A stretch of 64,000 nt of DNA from NCBI GenBank assembly GCA_028023455.1, contig JAQFVV010012510.1, positions 126,001 through 190,000 of the forward strand. Direction: 5' to 3'. Position numbers and translations under genes: made by a program. Every line of letters starts with the position of its first letter. The stretch's first letter is position 1. This stretch comes from Epiperipatus broadwayi. Its lineage: Eukaryota > Onychophora > Udeonychophora > Euonychophora > Peripatidae. The notes under the pieces were generated by a model, which did not search any database, was not told the DNA's origin, and saw only the letters and a program-made list of their open reading frames with translations. Positions 20,966-34,025 of this stretch are shown piece by piece.

Positions 20966-22999
20966 GAGTTATTCAGTAATAAAAAACTTCATATCATATC
21001 AAAAAAAAAATTATTCATAATGTTAACTTTGAGTGGATTCTGGAGTTTTCACAGTATACTAATTATAATTTAAGGAATATAACTATGGCAATTAGAAAAA
21101 TTACAATTTTGAGGGATAATTAAAAATGAAGCAGAAGAATAGTTGAGAGGAAGGTAATAACTAAATAAATATTATTTACTCAGGAAATCATGTGATATTT
21201 AACTAGCAGAAGTGTGAAGTAAAGTCCAATTTATGAACTGTTATCTCCTAAATTAATCAATCTAGCATTGTACTAAACTATGAATCGCAAAAAAAAGATG
21301 TCGAGATTACAAAAGATAAAGATCGTTTTAAAAAACTGGATAAAAATTTTTCATGAAAGACAAAGAGCAATATTACAACAATATTTGCAAAGATAACAAA
21401 ATATGGAAACAATCCTGGAAAAGCAAGATCTATCTTTCGGAAACGTAATGATCAAAAGGAAGTGTTAGCCATAAATGGATTTACTGAAGAAATTTGCAGA
21501 AGACATATATGTCAAATACATTGGCCAAAACATTTTTGATGAGATTTCAATAATGAATGATAAGATCAGATTAGCCTTGATATTGACTTTTTGAATTACA
21601 ATTAGCATGAAATAATTCACAAAACCCTTTAATTCCAGTAACTAATATCTTTATATATATATTTACACACATTATTTCATATAACTTAAACCACTGAAAC
21701 TTTTTAGTCTAGAATTTCTATTCAATCTTTTCATAAAGTAAGATCTTTGATTAAATATAAGCTTCATTTAATCACCTACTTTGCATTCATTTGCTTAAAA
21801 AAATACTAATAAACAAACAGATAAGCAAGTAAACCACCCATTTCAATATTTATATAATGTAATTCATTACAAGTTTAAAAGATTTCCTGAAAAATTGTGC
21901 CTAAGCTTCAAACAATTCAGTATTTTTTATAGCCGTCTATTTATACAATGTCGGTCTACAGTAAGGTCTAGTGATTGGCATAATTGAATTTCTTTTAAAT
22001 AATTCATTAGAAAAGATTATACTCAAGTGTGAATGCACTTTTTAGCAATTCAAAAGATGCATTTACTTTATTTAATCATTCTCTCTATAAATATATATAT
22101 ATATATTAACATGTTTATTCTTTTAGATCTATCAAAAATAATAATTCTCAAACGTTTTAAGAAAAACAAAAATAAAATAAATTTATTGAATAATGTAAAA
22201 GTTATAGTAAACACACACCTATTTCAAACTTTTATTAAATTAAACGAAAAGCAACGCTAAATATACTATATATATATTACAACGTAGTGGAATTTTAGAG
22301 CCATACGTCACGCTAACGCACTACGTCAATTGCATAACGTAAAATGATTTATGCAAGATATATATATTTAATCAGTTAAAAAGTCAGACATTTATATAAA
22401 AGTGAGAATTTAATTTTATTTCCGATGGTGAACAAGCCATGAGCTAGACCATCGTATATTTACATTATACATATATAACAGTAAAGTCGGAGGTTATACA
22501 GCTTTGTTAGATTTTGCCTATTTAAATCTCCCCAATTTAATAGCATATTTCATTTGTCAACGTAAATTTTGTATTTCCTTAAAAGTGATGGCAACTCGAG
22601 AATTATTTAATATAATCAAAATATGCACCCAAAACATGTATCTATTATTCTCATTGGATATAGTCTATATTTTCTTATTAGTATTACTTGTAAAACTATT
22701 CTTCTAGTGGTCAATTTAAGAATCGTCGAAGCTTTGTAGTCAATACATTATTATAATATCTTCAGACTCTTTACTTATGGAAGGTCACATGTAGTGTTTA
22801 ATCCTTAATTAGCACAACTCTCATTCTTTTTTAAAAAAAGGAATTTTTATTAGGCAAAGAATTTTATTTATAAATTTAGAAAACATTTGAAATTCAACTA
22901 GATATTATAATGTATACCATAAAAGAACAGACAAATACAATGTTGTATAAATTACAAAAGATACATTTTATAAGGGATTTGGACACAGATTTCCAAGCT
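20966..22999. other. Unrecognised A+T-rich sequence
   Basis: Small open frames at 22033 and 22504 have no recognisable domain. CG-containing patch at 22280-22350 (acgtcacgctaacgcactacgtc) of unknown nature. Confidence 0.4.
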
Positions 23000-23071
23000 C
23001 CCTTAAGCTATCCATTCTATCTCATACAATCTATACACATGATTAAATGCATAACAAAAAGATAAATGATC

Positions 23072-23115
23072 TCCAATTTACGCATTCTATGCTGAACTAG
23101 CACTCATCAGTTGGT
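23072..23115 (-). ncRNA. Hammerhead ribozyme, family B, core mutated
   Basis: ACCAA, intact CUGAUGA, stem II GUGCU/AGCAU, but the GAAA box reads AGAA. Stem I closes with UUGGA. Predicted inactive. Confidence 0.75.
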
Positions 23116-23150
23116 CAGATCATCATCTCCAAATCACCATCATGATCTGG

Positions 23151-23194
23151 ACTAACTGATAAGTGCTGGCTCATTATGAAATACATATATAGGA
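23151..23194 (+). ncRNA. Hammerhead ribozyme, family B, core mutated
   Basis: ACUAA, CUGAUAA (G8 to A), stem II GUGCU/AUUAU, GAAA intact, stem III AUA-CA-UAU, stem I 3' UAGGA mismatched. Predicted inactive. Confidence 0.75.
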
Positions 23195-23399
23195 GATCAT
23201 TTATCTTTTCCACATGTGTGTAATCCTGTATATTGGTTGTATAAGATAGAGCAGATAGCTAAAGAGAGTTTGAAAGTCTTTAATCAAATCCCTTATATTT
23301 AAAAGTTCATCTAGTTGTATTCAATTAAATAAATGATACATTTTGTAAATACCTATCAAAGAAATACAAAAGTAAAAAAATGGAATTATCTACTGATAA

Positions 23400-26290
23400 T
23401 GGAGTCAAAAGAATGACCATGCTCCAGGTAGCATCAACAATGTCTGAATGGGCAAGCACCCATTTGTTTTTTTTATTTTATTGTAAAACAGTATTGTAAT
23501 TTCCTAGATATCGGATTGAAGCAAATATGTCACTTCAGGATCCAACAAGTAAACCTAAGAAAAATAATAACTTTAATTGAAGAGGAAAGACCCTGTCTCA
23601 TGCTATCAATAAGAGTAGAAATAGAGAAAGTGCATAATTTAGCAATTGACTGGATGATACTTTTATAGATAAGAGCAGGATACAGAAACAAAAAATGATG
23701 GATTGTTTCTTCATATTCATAACAAACAGAACAAAAGATGTGCCAGTCTCTGTGATGAGAAGTAGTTAGTAGTTAGAGCTTCTAACTTGATTTTTATAAG
23801 ACAATTTGAAGTATTTTGTTTCATATCAAAATTTGAATTTATTTAATTATCTGTTTATTGATGATAGTAAGAAGAGATGAGGATAGTTGCCATTCCACTA
23901 GCATTATAACTCATGTTGTAAGCCCTCCAAAAAAGAATTTTCCTAGAGAATGTGTAATGATTAACTGAAAAAAATTAACTTTACTAAGTGCAAGTAAATC
24001 AATAAAGGTGATTAGAACAAACGGTATTAAATGACCTCTGAAAATAAGTGATAGGGACTGAGTGAAGGGAGAGGCCATTATCTTTGGCATGTTTCTGTAA
24101 AGCATTAATACTGTTTGCAATAGCTCTTTTATTCTAAGATCAGTTTGGAGCAAAGTGAAGTGAACTTCTTGAAAGCATTAATTAGCATAATTAATAATTG
24201 GCATATAGTAAGCCTTTATTAAGAAAAATCAGGATGTTAGTAAAAGTGATTTTTGCATGAAGAGAAAGGTATTCTTTAGACAAGGAGTTAATTATATTTT
24301 CAACAGGTGTAAGGATAAAGTTCTGAATAGATGTTCTCATGCCATTCATGTATTTATAGCAAGAAATCCAAGAATGTTATGAGGGGAAGCAGTGAAGACA
24401 GGAAAAACATTATTATCAGAGAGTATTCTCCATATGAATAACTTGCTATGATTAAACTAGAGTTTATAGTGTGTTTCATAATATTCCAGAAAAGTGAAAG
24501 ATCCTTCCTATAGGACAAAAATGACAAGATCATCCATGAGTGATATATGTTATACTGATTTATTAGTCAGTGGAATATAAGTACCAGGCAATTTTCAATG
24601 TATTTTCAAAACCAGCAGATTTATATAAGAAATAAAAAGCAAAACACTTGAAGATGAAAACTGTAGAATAAGGTTATGGCTTTTGAATTCTGATGTTACT
24701 TTGCTATTAAGGATCCTAAAAAAATTATTTGTTATAAAATTAGCTAAGATATAAATAATGAGAATATGAATGTTATGCGAGTGTAATATTTCAATGAGAG
24801 TGCTAATAAAGACAGAATCAAACACAGATGAAATAAGTAGTTGTATTACTATAGTACCAGCTTTTCAAGTGGCTCTAACTTGGTCAATAGAAATTTTAAA
24901 CAAGGTGATATCATTAGAGGTGAAAGCACCCTTTTTAGAAAATTGATTGTCTGAGAATGAAATACAGAATAATAGGCTATATCTTATCTTTAATGGTGGA
25001 TTCAATGACTGATAAGTAAAGGTGACATAGAAATAGGATAAACATTAGTAAGAGGAGAGGGTGGAATATTTTGCTTGACAAATAGAATTAAGAAAACTGG
25101 ATATAGCTTATCAATATGATAAATTTGCTTAGAAAGGAAGTCAAGCAAATTCATAATAATTGGTATCTTGAAAAACTAATATGCAAGAGAAGGTATTTCA
25201 AAATCATATGAGGACCAAGGTTAATGCTATCAGGATGAAAATTTAATCTGAAACATAATATCATGATCTTGGTGACTTTTACCAAAAAAATAAAATACTG
25301 AGAGGACAGAGTAGCTAAAAATTTACAACTTAAATTTAAAGTGATAAAATAAAAGGTAACATGTTGAGTCCTGTGCAGAAATATTTATCTACAATGTGGA
25401 GAAGGGACAAACTTTTTACTTCTATAACAAAGATCCAAGTGGATGTACCCTTTTGGCCAGTTATTAGATTGAGCCAAGAAACTTTTGATCTCTTTAGTAG
25501 AAATGTATTCTGCCCAAATAGATTGGATATGCCTATATTGTTGCTTAAGGGATGTAATTGAAGGAACAAACACATGGTCATAAGAAGTGGCTTTCAGTTT
25601 CAAATTAATAGTACCAAGTTATTTAACTAAAATTGTAGTTGATTTGTTTTTACTCATTCCATTTGTATTGGCTGATTGGGTGATATTGATAAAACAGAAT
25701 GAAACCATAGTAGATTGCAGAGTAAGAATATCAATCTTCCTGAAATAAAGGTAAATTTCAGTGTTGTAATCTTAAGCAATATTCTTAATGTATTATTATA
25801 GTTAAGAACAAGTTGTATAAGAATAATATTAACTTGCCAAGAAAATGCCAAGTAATCAGAAAAAACAACTGATTTCAAAGATGGATTAACTACAAGGTGC
25901 AGATCAGGCAAATAAAATAAAAGGTCAATAAGAATTGAATGTTTTTTAATATTAAAATAGAAGGCCTTACTGGATAAAAAAGGCTTCACCAGTCATCAAT
26001 TTACAGTTAATAAGGTGAAGGTATTTAGCTACAAAATCAGTATAAGGCATATTAAAGCCACCAAAAAAAGAATAGGAAAAGAGTTGGATAAATAATTAAA
26101 GTAATATGGCATTTAAGTTGATGTATAAAAATGGATCTGTTCTATAAATAAATATATTTTTCACAGTAAAGGCAGCATAATGAAAGATAGTGATAATCTT
26201 CTTTTAATCAAGATAGAGAATGTTAAAGGAATCACATGGTACATGATGATGATTCAAAACAGTTACCCCTGAAGTTTTGGATGTGGAAGA
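23400..26290 (-). pseudogene. Long LINE remnant (endonuclease plus RT), minus strand
   Basis: Decayed but colinear non-LTR retrotransposon ORF2 read on the minus strand. Near 25.7-26.0 kb are endonuclease-like words (SILIDLLFYLPDLHLVVNPS, then FSDYLAFSW), like the ID..V.SPDL and SDH motifs of APE-type LINE endonucleases. At 24.6-24.8 kb is FDSV, then LQFSSSSVLLFISYINLL, a decayed form of the G.PQGS.L.P.LF.IYIN.L motif before the RT active site. At 23.9-24.1 kb is LSLIFRGHLIPFVLITFIDL, like the strand after YADD. Stops and frameshifts throughout. Jockey/CR1-like from motif style, uncertain. Confidence 0.65.
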
Positions 26291-28429
26291 CTGGAAAACC
26301 CAAACCTGTCAAAATATCTAACAATATTGATATCAGAATGCATATAAAGTTTAGTGTCAGAGAAGAAAGTAATATGAGGAGAAAATTGAGAGATTCCACC
26401 TATTGATAGCAAACATCTGTTTTGGAAGAGTTTATACCCCTCACATATTCAGACACATAAATTACACAATTTAAGTAATCAAAGAATAAGCAGCTTAAAA
26501 TTCAGGGAGACTGAAAAACAATTAATTAAAATAGCACCATAATTTGAGCAGCTAATGTACAAGCCCTCCAGGAGCACATAGAGATAAAGCTATGCAAAAG
26601 AACTAGAACCTTATATAAAAAATAAAATATTGCACAAATCAAAAACAAACTTAACATAAAGCACAGGTAAGATCTGAGGAGAAATGTGCATAAATACAAC
26701 ATAATATTTAGAATTGAACATACTAATAGGCAAAAGCAATAACAAATATGGAATAAAGCAAGAAAGTAAGATTAGCATGTGATTACATATTTATAACAAC
26801 TACATATGTATGTAATATTGATAGGAATTGATACATCTAAAACTCATCTTTTTGATCATAGAGTAGTAATAAATATTGTACTAAATTCAAATTTTTGCTT
26901 CTGTCTATTAAGTGAACTCAGTATATCTTTAATATATGTAATTTATTTTGAATAACACTAACAAAAATATTATGTAAATGCAAATACAAGATAGACACAT
27001 TGAATTTAAAGATATAAATTCTCTCATTTAAAATTTTTAGAGTCACAATTACTACTCTTGAATCTTGTGAAATTCAGACTGCATATAAATATATCAGATA
27101 ATTTTACATGTTTAATTAGACAAATAATTTATAGATACAAAACAAATAGTACTTTTTTTCAAACTGAAATATACAATAAAATCTAACCATATGTTTTATT
27201 AGCACATGAATATTAATTCAAATACCTATTGTAAAGTATTTTTTTCCTTTAGTTTATTAATTCAAATACCTATTGTAAAGTATTTTTTCCCTTAGTTTCA
27301 CAATAGTTTTTTATAGTATCTATTGAATATGAACGTTGCCTCTTTTCTTTAAGATTAGGTCTGAGTCTAAACTTGAATAATTTGTAGACAACTAATTTTA
27401 CTTCCCATACCTTATCTTTGACTTCATGATAAAGAAGCTTTGCTAGAGGTTACAAATTCAACTCTATAACTTTTGCATTGGCAAAATAAACTGGCGTTCA
27501 AGCAAAGCTGATACACTTAAGATATAATCAGCAGTAAACTATAATAGCTTTCATATTTGGGTCATGAAGTCTGGCTTTAATGACCTCTGAGTATAGCATG
27601 ATAAATAATCCAGATAAAATACTTCTAAGAAGTAATTAGCATATTCTGTTAATGTCTTTTTTAAAGTAAGTTTATTTTTCATAGCTAATATAGATGGTAC
27701 TTGTAAATATGTTGCAGCTATCAATAAATTACAAAGCATTATCAATATAGATCTGGTGGAATATCTATTTTTTCTTCTCCTTCAATTCTTTTTATTCTAT
27801 GTTATTATCTTTTATGCATAGTTATTTTAGACATTCATGCCTTATATAGATAACCTGGTGTATGTCCAAAAGACATGCTTTTCAAATACTTCATAATCCA
27901 TGCACTTGGTTTTGATAATTGATTTTTATATAATCTAATAATTACTGGACATTCTATTTATTTATTTTTATATATAAGCTATTTAGTTGTTTTCATAATT
28001 ATAATTTTATTTATACCCTATTCAACAAAAAAAAAAAATACTTTTCAATTTCTTAAATTCCAGATAGATTAATATTCTTATAGTTGATTTACAGCAAAGT
28101 TGGGTAATACTTTTTAACTGAACTATATATGTTTTATAAAGTTTTATTTTTAATTCATATTATTTTAAATTCATCTTTTTTTTTTCCAGAAAGGTGTAAA
28201 ATTTATGTTTAAAATCTGGCCTCACTTTTCTATTCAAAAATGGAAATAAACAAGGACTGTTCATTAACTGTAAAATCTAACTAAATGTATATTTGATTTA
28301 TTTTTTTACATATAATATACAGCATAAATTTACATAAGACCATATCAAATTTTGTTAAATAGGAGGCAACTTATTACACACTTTCACAAACCATGAATTA
28401 CATTTTTTAAAAATATCAATAACCTGAAA
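26291..28429. other. A+T-rich; 44-bp tandem duplication at 27211-27298
   Basis: The unit tattaattcaaatacctatt... at 27211-27254 is repeated directly at 27255-27298 with few differences. Nothing else recognised. Confidence 0.5.
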
Positions 28430-28800
28430 TTCCAAAACATCCTAATATTTTGAATCCAATCCAATTTGCTTGTATAGTTATATAAATCTGATACGATTTC
28501 AGTATTTATATATATTTATTTATATCTTCAGTTTTTTAATAATTTCAGACGTCTACATTTGTTACCTGATAAAACATCATACAATCCCTGCCTAGATATA
28601 ACATTACTATTCCAAATCTATTCTCTGCATAATCTTGAATAATAATAGATTATAGATGGCAATGCTTAATAAATCTCTATCCAATACAGCCCTATTCATA
28701 ATCTCCAGACTAGTTCTTAACTTATGGCTGAAAGAAGTTTTGGGTTATGGATCTAGTGCAAAAGTGAAGGAGGAGAAATAGATTGTTAGTTAAAGTAATG
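28430..28800 (-). mobile_element. Ancient family A HHR element
   Basis: Highly diverged minus-strand copy. 28430-28560 matches the upstream body (ttttgaatccaatccaatttgcttgtatag), and 28600-28760 matches the downstream body plus a ruined hammerhead (ctccagactagttcttaacttatgg at about 28701-28725). The order implies a former tandem array. No CUGAUGA or GAAA box survives. Confidence 0.6.
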
Positions 28801-29676
28801 TAGTCAACAAATATTGTGTAGTGTTCATTGGTGTTATAACAATCCTGGCAAAGTGTTATTTATTTATAGTCAGTACAATAAAATAAAGATACCATATAAT
28901 TAGCAAAACAATTGGAGGAAATTCAAAATATTTAAGAGGCTTAATTTGATAGGAGCATTTTATTCAAAGCAAGTAATTCAGCAAACGACCAATTAAAAAT
29001 GAAGGTACATTTCTGATAAATAAAATAAAATAAATTGATTATAGTTTATTATAACAGATTTCAAAAAATAATATTATTACGTAGTTTCATTGAGTATTTA
29101 CTTTACTCTTTTTATACAGTTTAGATGATGCCGATCATCTATTTCTTGCTTCTCTAATTTTTCCGAGTTCAAATTACCATTTGAAATGAGACTTGTCTAA
29201 TTTAATATGTTTTTATTATTATCAACAAGTTTTGAGAGATTGAACTTTTTGATATTAAATCCTCGCCTTTCACTATATCAATCAGTTCTTTATTGTAATT
29301 ATCTTAATGACGTAATTGAAAATTGAATTTAACATATAGGCACACTATCATACACAAATTAAGGCATATGTGGTCAAAAATATTTACTTCTGCTCTCATA
29401 AATCATAAAACAAAGTGTAAACATTCAACGGATTTTTTAAAATATATTCCATATACTCTTCATCAATTTTAAATGTTATCAATTGTTTTTCTTTTGTTAG
29501 TTTTTTTTTTTAATTTCAAATGTAGCTATAATAATCTTTACCCCCATTAACACTCTAACCTATTTTATCACTTCCTTTTCACTTAACTCTATTGAAGAGT
29601 TGTTATTTTTATTATACATATTGTTTTACATTTATTTCTAGTCGTTGAAATCAACCGAAAAAATGGGGGGGGGGGG
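28801..29676. other. Unrecognised A+T-rich sequence
   Basis: No gene or repeat assigned. Confidence 0.4.
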
Positions 29677-29990
29677 AGTACATATACGTGCACACAGCAT
29701 CTTTTTTTTACCTCATTAAAAAAAAAAGTTATAAAGTTGAGTAGCATTTTTTAATAAACTAAAGGAAAGAAAATGTTCGTGTGTGTGTGTGTACTTACTT
29801 ATACGTGCACACAACATTCTTTTTTCCCCCTCATTATAAAGTTCAGTATCATTTTCTGATAAACAAAGGAGATAAAATATATATGTGTGTGTACATATAC
29901 GTGCGCACAGCATTTTTTTTTCCTCATTAAAAAAAGGAAAGTTATAAAGTTGAGTAGTATTTTCTGATAAACTAAAGGTAGGATAAAACT
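29677..29990. repeat. Three-copy minisatellite, unit about 100-117 bp
   Basis: The unit runs tacgtgcacacagcat, T-run, cctcatta, A-run, gttataaagttgagtagcatttt, ctgataaactaaagg, (TG)n. It starts near 29684, 29801 and 29897. A G12 run lies just upstream at 29665-29676. Minus-strand open frames here are repeat artefacts. Confidence 0.85.
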
Positions 29991-31375
29991 TGATAGAAAT
30001 TCTAAGCTTTTGAGTCTAAAATTATTCATGATGGATTTGTTTTAAAACTTGGACAAAATTAATTGTTGGTTTTTCAATTTCTCTTTAAGCTTGATTTGTT
30101 TACTGCAAGGAATATAATGATGCCAACAACTGTTTGAAAAGTCTTCTGTTCTTTACGTGGGATTTGTAGAAGATTTCAAGCATGTGGAGATTTAATTTAT
30201 TATAGAGAATAATAGGACCCAGGACAACAGTAACACTCTTGAATGCCAATTTCAAGACTTACCCCTCATATTCTATTCGACAGGCAGATTGATTTTACTC
30301 TTAGAATAGAAATAGAAAAAGACAGAAAAAAAAAGACTCAGTTGAATCTTATCTCTCTTTGTTCATTTTTTTTAAAAATGAAATGCGATGCAATTAAAGT
30401 TCTGACGGGGGAAAAGAAGCTTTATTTTCTTTTTGTTGGTAAATTAAAATTAAGGAGGAAAAAGTATGTAGATTACTTTGTCCATTAGAATGAAGTTAAT
30501 AAAATGTAATTAACGCATAATGATTAATATAGTTTTAATCACAGGAAAGACAGAAATATATTGCTTTTTATAAAGCATTTATAATAATACATATCCTGAT
30601 TTGTTCATCCACCTATCGTGCACACGGTTGAGGTTCAAATCCAACAGATATTGAAGATTTTTTTAGAGAATTGAGAATTATTTTTAAACTATCCGAGTTT
30701 TAACAGACTCAGTTGTTTAACCAATTATTAGTCACAAATAAATATCTAACTAATATTAGCTAAAATTCAAAATGGCGGAGATCGCATACTAAAAGAGTAC
30801 CAATTCAAAATCTCTCATTAATTTGTAGTTAATAAGCATAGTAAGAATATCCTTATCTGACGATGTCTTTGCCCTGAAGTAGACCATTTAAAGGATGTTT
30901 TATTCTTTACATGTTCATATATACATACCATATAAACACAGAATGATAAAAAAATGAGAAAAAATTTAATGAGACATTTGATAGGGAACTACTACAGTAT
31001 AACACAGATGAAAATTCAGCTGGCAATCTTTCAGATAATGATGAGATTTTCCAAGTTAAATATTTTTCAGAGTCACTCAAGAAAGTAAAGATTTTAAAAC
31101 TATGGTAGCGATCAACTGCACTACTGGTTACAAGTTGATATAATTTTAATTAGTTAGCAAATGCAAAATGAATATTATTCTGCTTGTAGGAAGAAATAAA
31201 ACTGCTAAATTAAATACTCTATAAAAATAAGATACTGATCAATAAATAATGTAAGTACACCTATACTCTATATTCATATATGTATTTACAAATAATTGAT
31301 GGTAACTATTTGATTTGAAATATATGTATACTGCAATGTGATTGGTCAGTTTTTTTTTCATATAGTATGATAATC
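29991..31375. other. Unrecognised A+T-rich sequence
   Basis: A lone open frame at 30243-30488 has no recognisable domain. Nothing else assigned. Confidence 0.4.
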
Positions 31376-31509
31376 AAATGAAGAGTGTTTGTCAAGCATT
31401 GGTGGTCGAGAGGTAAGCGACAGCTGCTTTATAAGCAGTTGTCCTGGGATAGTGGGTTCACTTCCCGACTGATGGTATGACACATGAGAAAAAAAATGAA
31501 GAGTGTTTG
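31376..31509 (+). mobile_element. tRNA-like SINE, copy 2, perfect 16-bp TSD
   Basis: AAATGAAGAGTGTTTG at 31376-31391 and 31494-31509 is a perfect 16-bp TSD around a 102-bp insert. The insert has A box TGGTCGAGAGG (31403-31413, full consensus match), anticodon-like stem gcugc/gcagu with loop uuuauaa, a long variable region (class II, Ser/Leu-like), B-box-like GGTTCACTTCC (31455-31465, 9 of 11), then ggtatgacacatgag and an A tail. The copy at 15659-15751 shares ends and tail. Very short for a SINE: essentially a tRNA-like head plus A tail, probably mobilised by a LINE. Confidence 0.92.
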
Positions 31510-33390
31510 CTGGCTGTGATTAGAAGATTATCTCAATTCAATTTGTTTACACACACTCATATATATAATTAATTATAACTGTAAGAATGTAGATATTTGC
31601 TTTACTAAAAAAAATGTTATTTCTCCTTTTAGATTCTTAATGTTTAGTTGAGAGATCTTTTGATATTTTTATATCATTTTCAAAACTTCATTTAACAAAA
31701 AAAAATATGCCGAAAGCCCTTTCAGCTGAATATTAAGAATTTTAAAAAAAATATATAGCAATTCGTTTTGAAAACGAAATGTGTACTTTTTGCAATTATA
31801 ATTAATTATCTATGTAACTAACTAATCTTCTTAACATCACATGATCACTATTTCATACACTTACACATGCTGTTAATAAGAGTATTAAACTCTCCATACA
31901 CTAGTGCCACCAAGTGCAAGCCTTCATAATCAACAACTTAATTTTAAGCATTAGATTATAACAACATCGTTTTCTTTTCAGTGTGTTACTGACATTGGCT
32001 TTTTAATTTTAATGTATGTGCTTCTCATATGGGATTTCAGGACCTCTGGGCCCATGGATTTTCTTATATTTCAATCCACATCTGGTAGTCAAGCTACCCT
32101 GGATCATTTTCATAATCAATGGCATACTCCAAATATACATGCCTTAATTTCAGTACCACAACTCCTTAAATATATTTATTTACATTGCTGCTGTGCCATA
32201 TTTTGATGCTATAATAACTAAAATTTGCACTCTGCTAAAACATATATATATCAAATCTGTCTGTCTTGGTAAATATTATTTTCATTTAAAACTTTTTCAG
32301 ACTCTGATATGAGATCCCACCTTAGTGATTTATTTTGTTATATAATTTAAATGTCGTGACTTAATGAAATAAAGCGTCATCCCAGAAATGTCAAAATAAA
32401 ATAATATTTATAAATTTTTTGTCTTTTCGAATGTATCGCAAGCTATTTTTGTGAATATATATATTTTGGTCATCACCTACCCTATCTATATATGTATTAA
32501 AAGCATTAATACCAACATAATGGAAATCTCTACGTAAGAAAAATTGGTATGTTAATACCACACCGAAGCAATTGTTACTCATCATTTATATATGTATATA
32601 ATAGTTGTAAAGAGCATATTCTAACCACATGTGTGATTCACATTACATAACTGTCTGCCACTATGGAAGACCCCTCTCATTATCACACATGCCCATGTAT
32701 ATAACTTGTATGATATACTAATGTTTATTATATTATTAAAATATTTTTACATGTCTAAGTCATTCGAATCACTTCATCCTCCACTTCAACTATATAAATG
32801 TGTTTATCTTACATTTCCATATTTCTGAATAAGTTTCAAATACATAGCTTAAAATAATTAAGTGATATTCCTGATATATTTCACTCAGGCTTGACTTAAT
32901 TTTAAGTACTTTCCCTAAACTTCAGGTCATGTTAAATGAATATATGTGTTCAACCAGTATACTAGACTATTTATAAAGAGCAATAAAAAATAAAAGAGAA
33001 AATGTTGCTATTTTTTTAATTTAAAACTGTGTTTGTTTAAGATAACTTTTGTAATAAAGATGCAATAGGCTTCTATCAAACAGATGTCCTTCAAATTTTG
33101 TACATATGTTAAAAATCAATGGCACTGCAATATGGCAATGAAATATTTTAGCTTTGTTTCCTGGTTTGCATATTGTATAAGGTTGGAGGACTGAATTTTG
33201 AATGTGTTGATATCTGTTCAGTAAGTTTTTGGTGATGTGCATGAGAGGGCAGTATATTTTTAAACACTTTTACTTTTAAAAGAGGTCATGTTAAAAAAAT
33301 GTTAACAATCAAATAAGATAGAAATAAAAGGAAATCTTACTTTCAATTGATTGTAAAAGTTGCTTTTTAAAAAAAACAGATGAAATTTTA
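31510..33390. other. A+T-rich; family A fragment at 31843-31925
   Basis: 31843-31925 begins with the family A terminus on minus (catcacatgatcac) and continues to aaactctccatacactagtg. The hammerhead part is missing. The rest, including open frames at 32012 and minus-strand 32391 and 33021, shows no recognisable product. Confidence 0.55.
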
Positions 33391-33510
33391 TTTTATATTA
33401 ATTAATATATAGGATGTATGAGCACAGACTTTCAGATGATCCATCACTCTCCACTCTATCTAATAACACTGATACACTCAAGCACATATATGCTGAAAAG
33501 ATAAATAATC

Positions 33511-33554
33511 ACCAATATACGTATTTCATGCTAAACCAGAAATCATCAGTTGGT
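33511..33554 (-). ncRNA. Hammerhead ribozyme, type I, family B, core intact
   Basis: ACCAA/UUGGU stem I, CUGAUGA, stem II UUUCU/AGCAU (3 of 5 pairs), GAAA, stem III AUA-CG-UAU, A17. The outer stem I helix is AUGGUAAUC-like with GAUUAU. Only stem II is weakened. Confidence 0.83.
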
Positions 33555-33981
33555 CCAGATTACCATCTCCCACACATATATACTATAAGTGCTCAGGTAT
33601 ATATTAAGATAGACAATCTTCATACTTTAATGGACAGGCTCCAATCTACTACACACTCCAACTCTTCAATTGTCCATCCAATTGAACTGATGATGGAATG
33701 CTCGAAGGCCACCCTGAGGCCAAGATTCTTGTCACACCCATGTTGACCTAAGGTCAATCTGAACCCCACATGTACAGGACATAATCCATTTAATAGATAT
33801 GCAAGGATGGGCAGACATCTCTACAATGTAATAACTGAAACACAGGCTTATTATATACCTGTGTCTCAATATGTAATATATAGGGTATATGAGCACAGAC
33901 TTTCAGATGATCTATCACTCTCCACTCTATCTAATAACACCGATACACTCAAGCACATATATGCTGAAAAGATAAATAATC

Positions 33982-34025
33982 ACCAATATACATATTTCAT
34001 GCTAAACCAGCAATCATCAGTTGGT
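33982..34025 (-). ncRNA. Hammerhead ribozyme, type I, family B, intact core
   Basis: ACCAA/UUGGU stem I, CUGAUGA (34014-34020 complement), stem II UUGCU/AGCAU (4 of 5), GAAA, stem III AUA-UG-UAU, A17, outer helix nearly AUAAUC/GAUUAU. Complete core. Confidence 0.87.

Larger units (their letters stand above)
23000..23305. mobile_element. Family B HHR fold-back
   Basis: Minus arm (about 23000-23115) and plus arm (about 23145-23305) are near-mirror images around about 23130, each with one damaged hammerhead. The outer stem I helix is AUGAUC/GAUCAU in this subfamily instead of AUAAUC/GAUUAU, a compensatory difference. No clear TSD found. Confidence 0.8.

Noticed and set aside
23911-24153. Membrane protein gene from the hydrophobic 80-codon minus frame
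   Set aside because: It lies in order within the decayed minus-strand LINE, and its hydrophobic look comes from T-rich codons.
31401-31475. Functional tRNA gene
   Set aside because: A box and anticodon-like loop are good, but there is no acceptor-stem pairing, the B box is imperfect, and it has an A tail and TSD, so it is a SINE.
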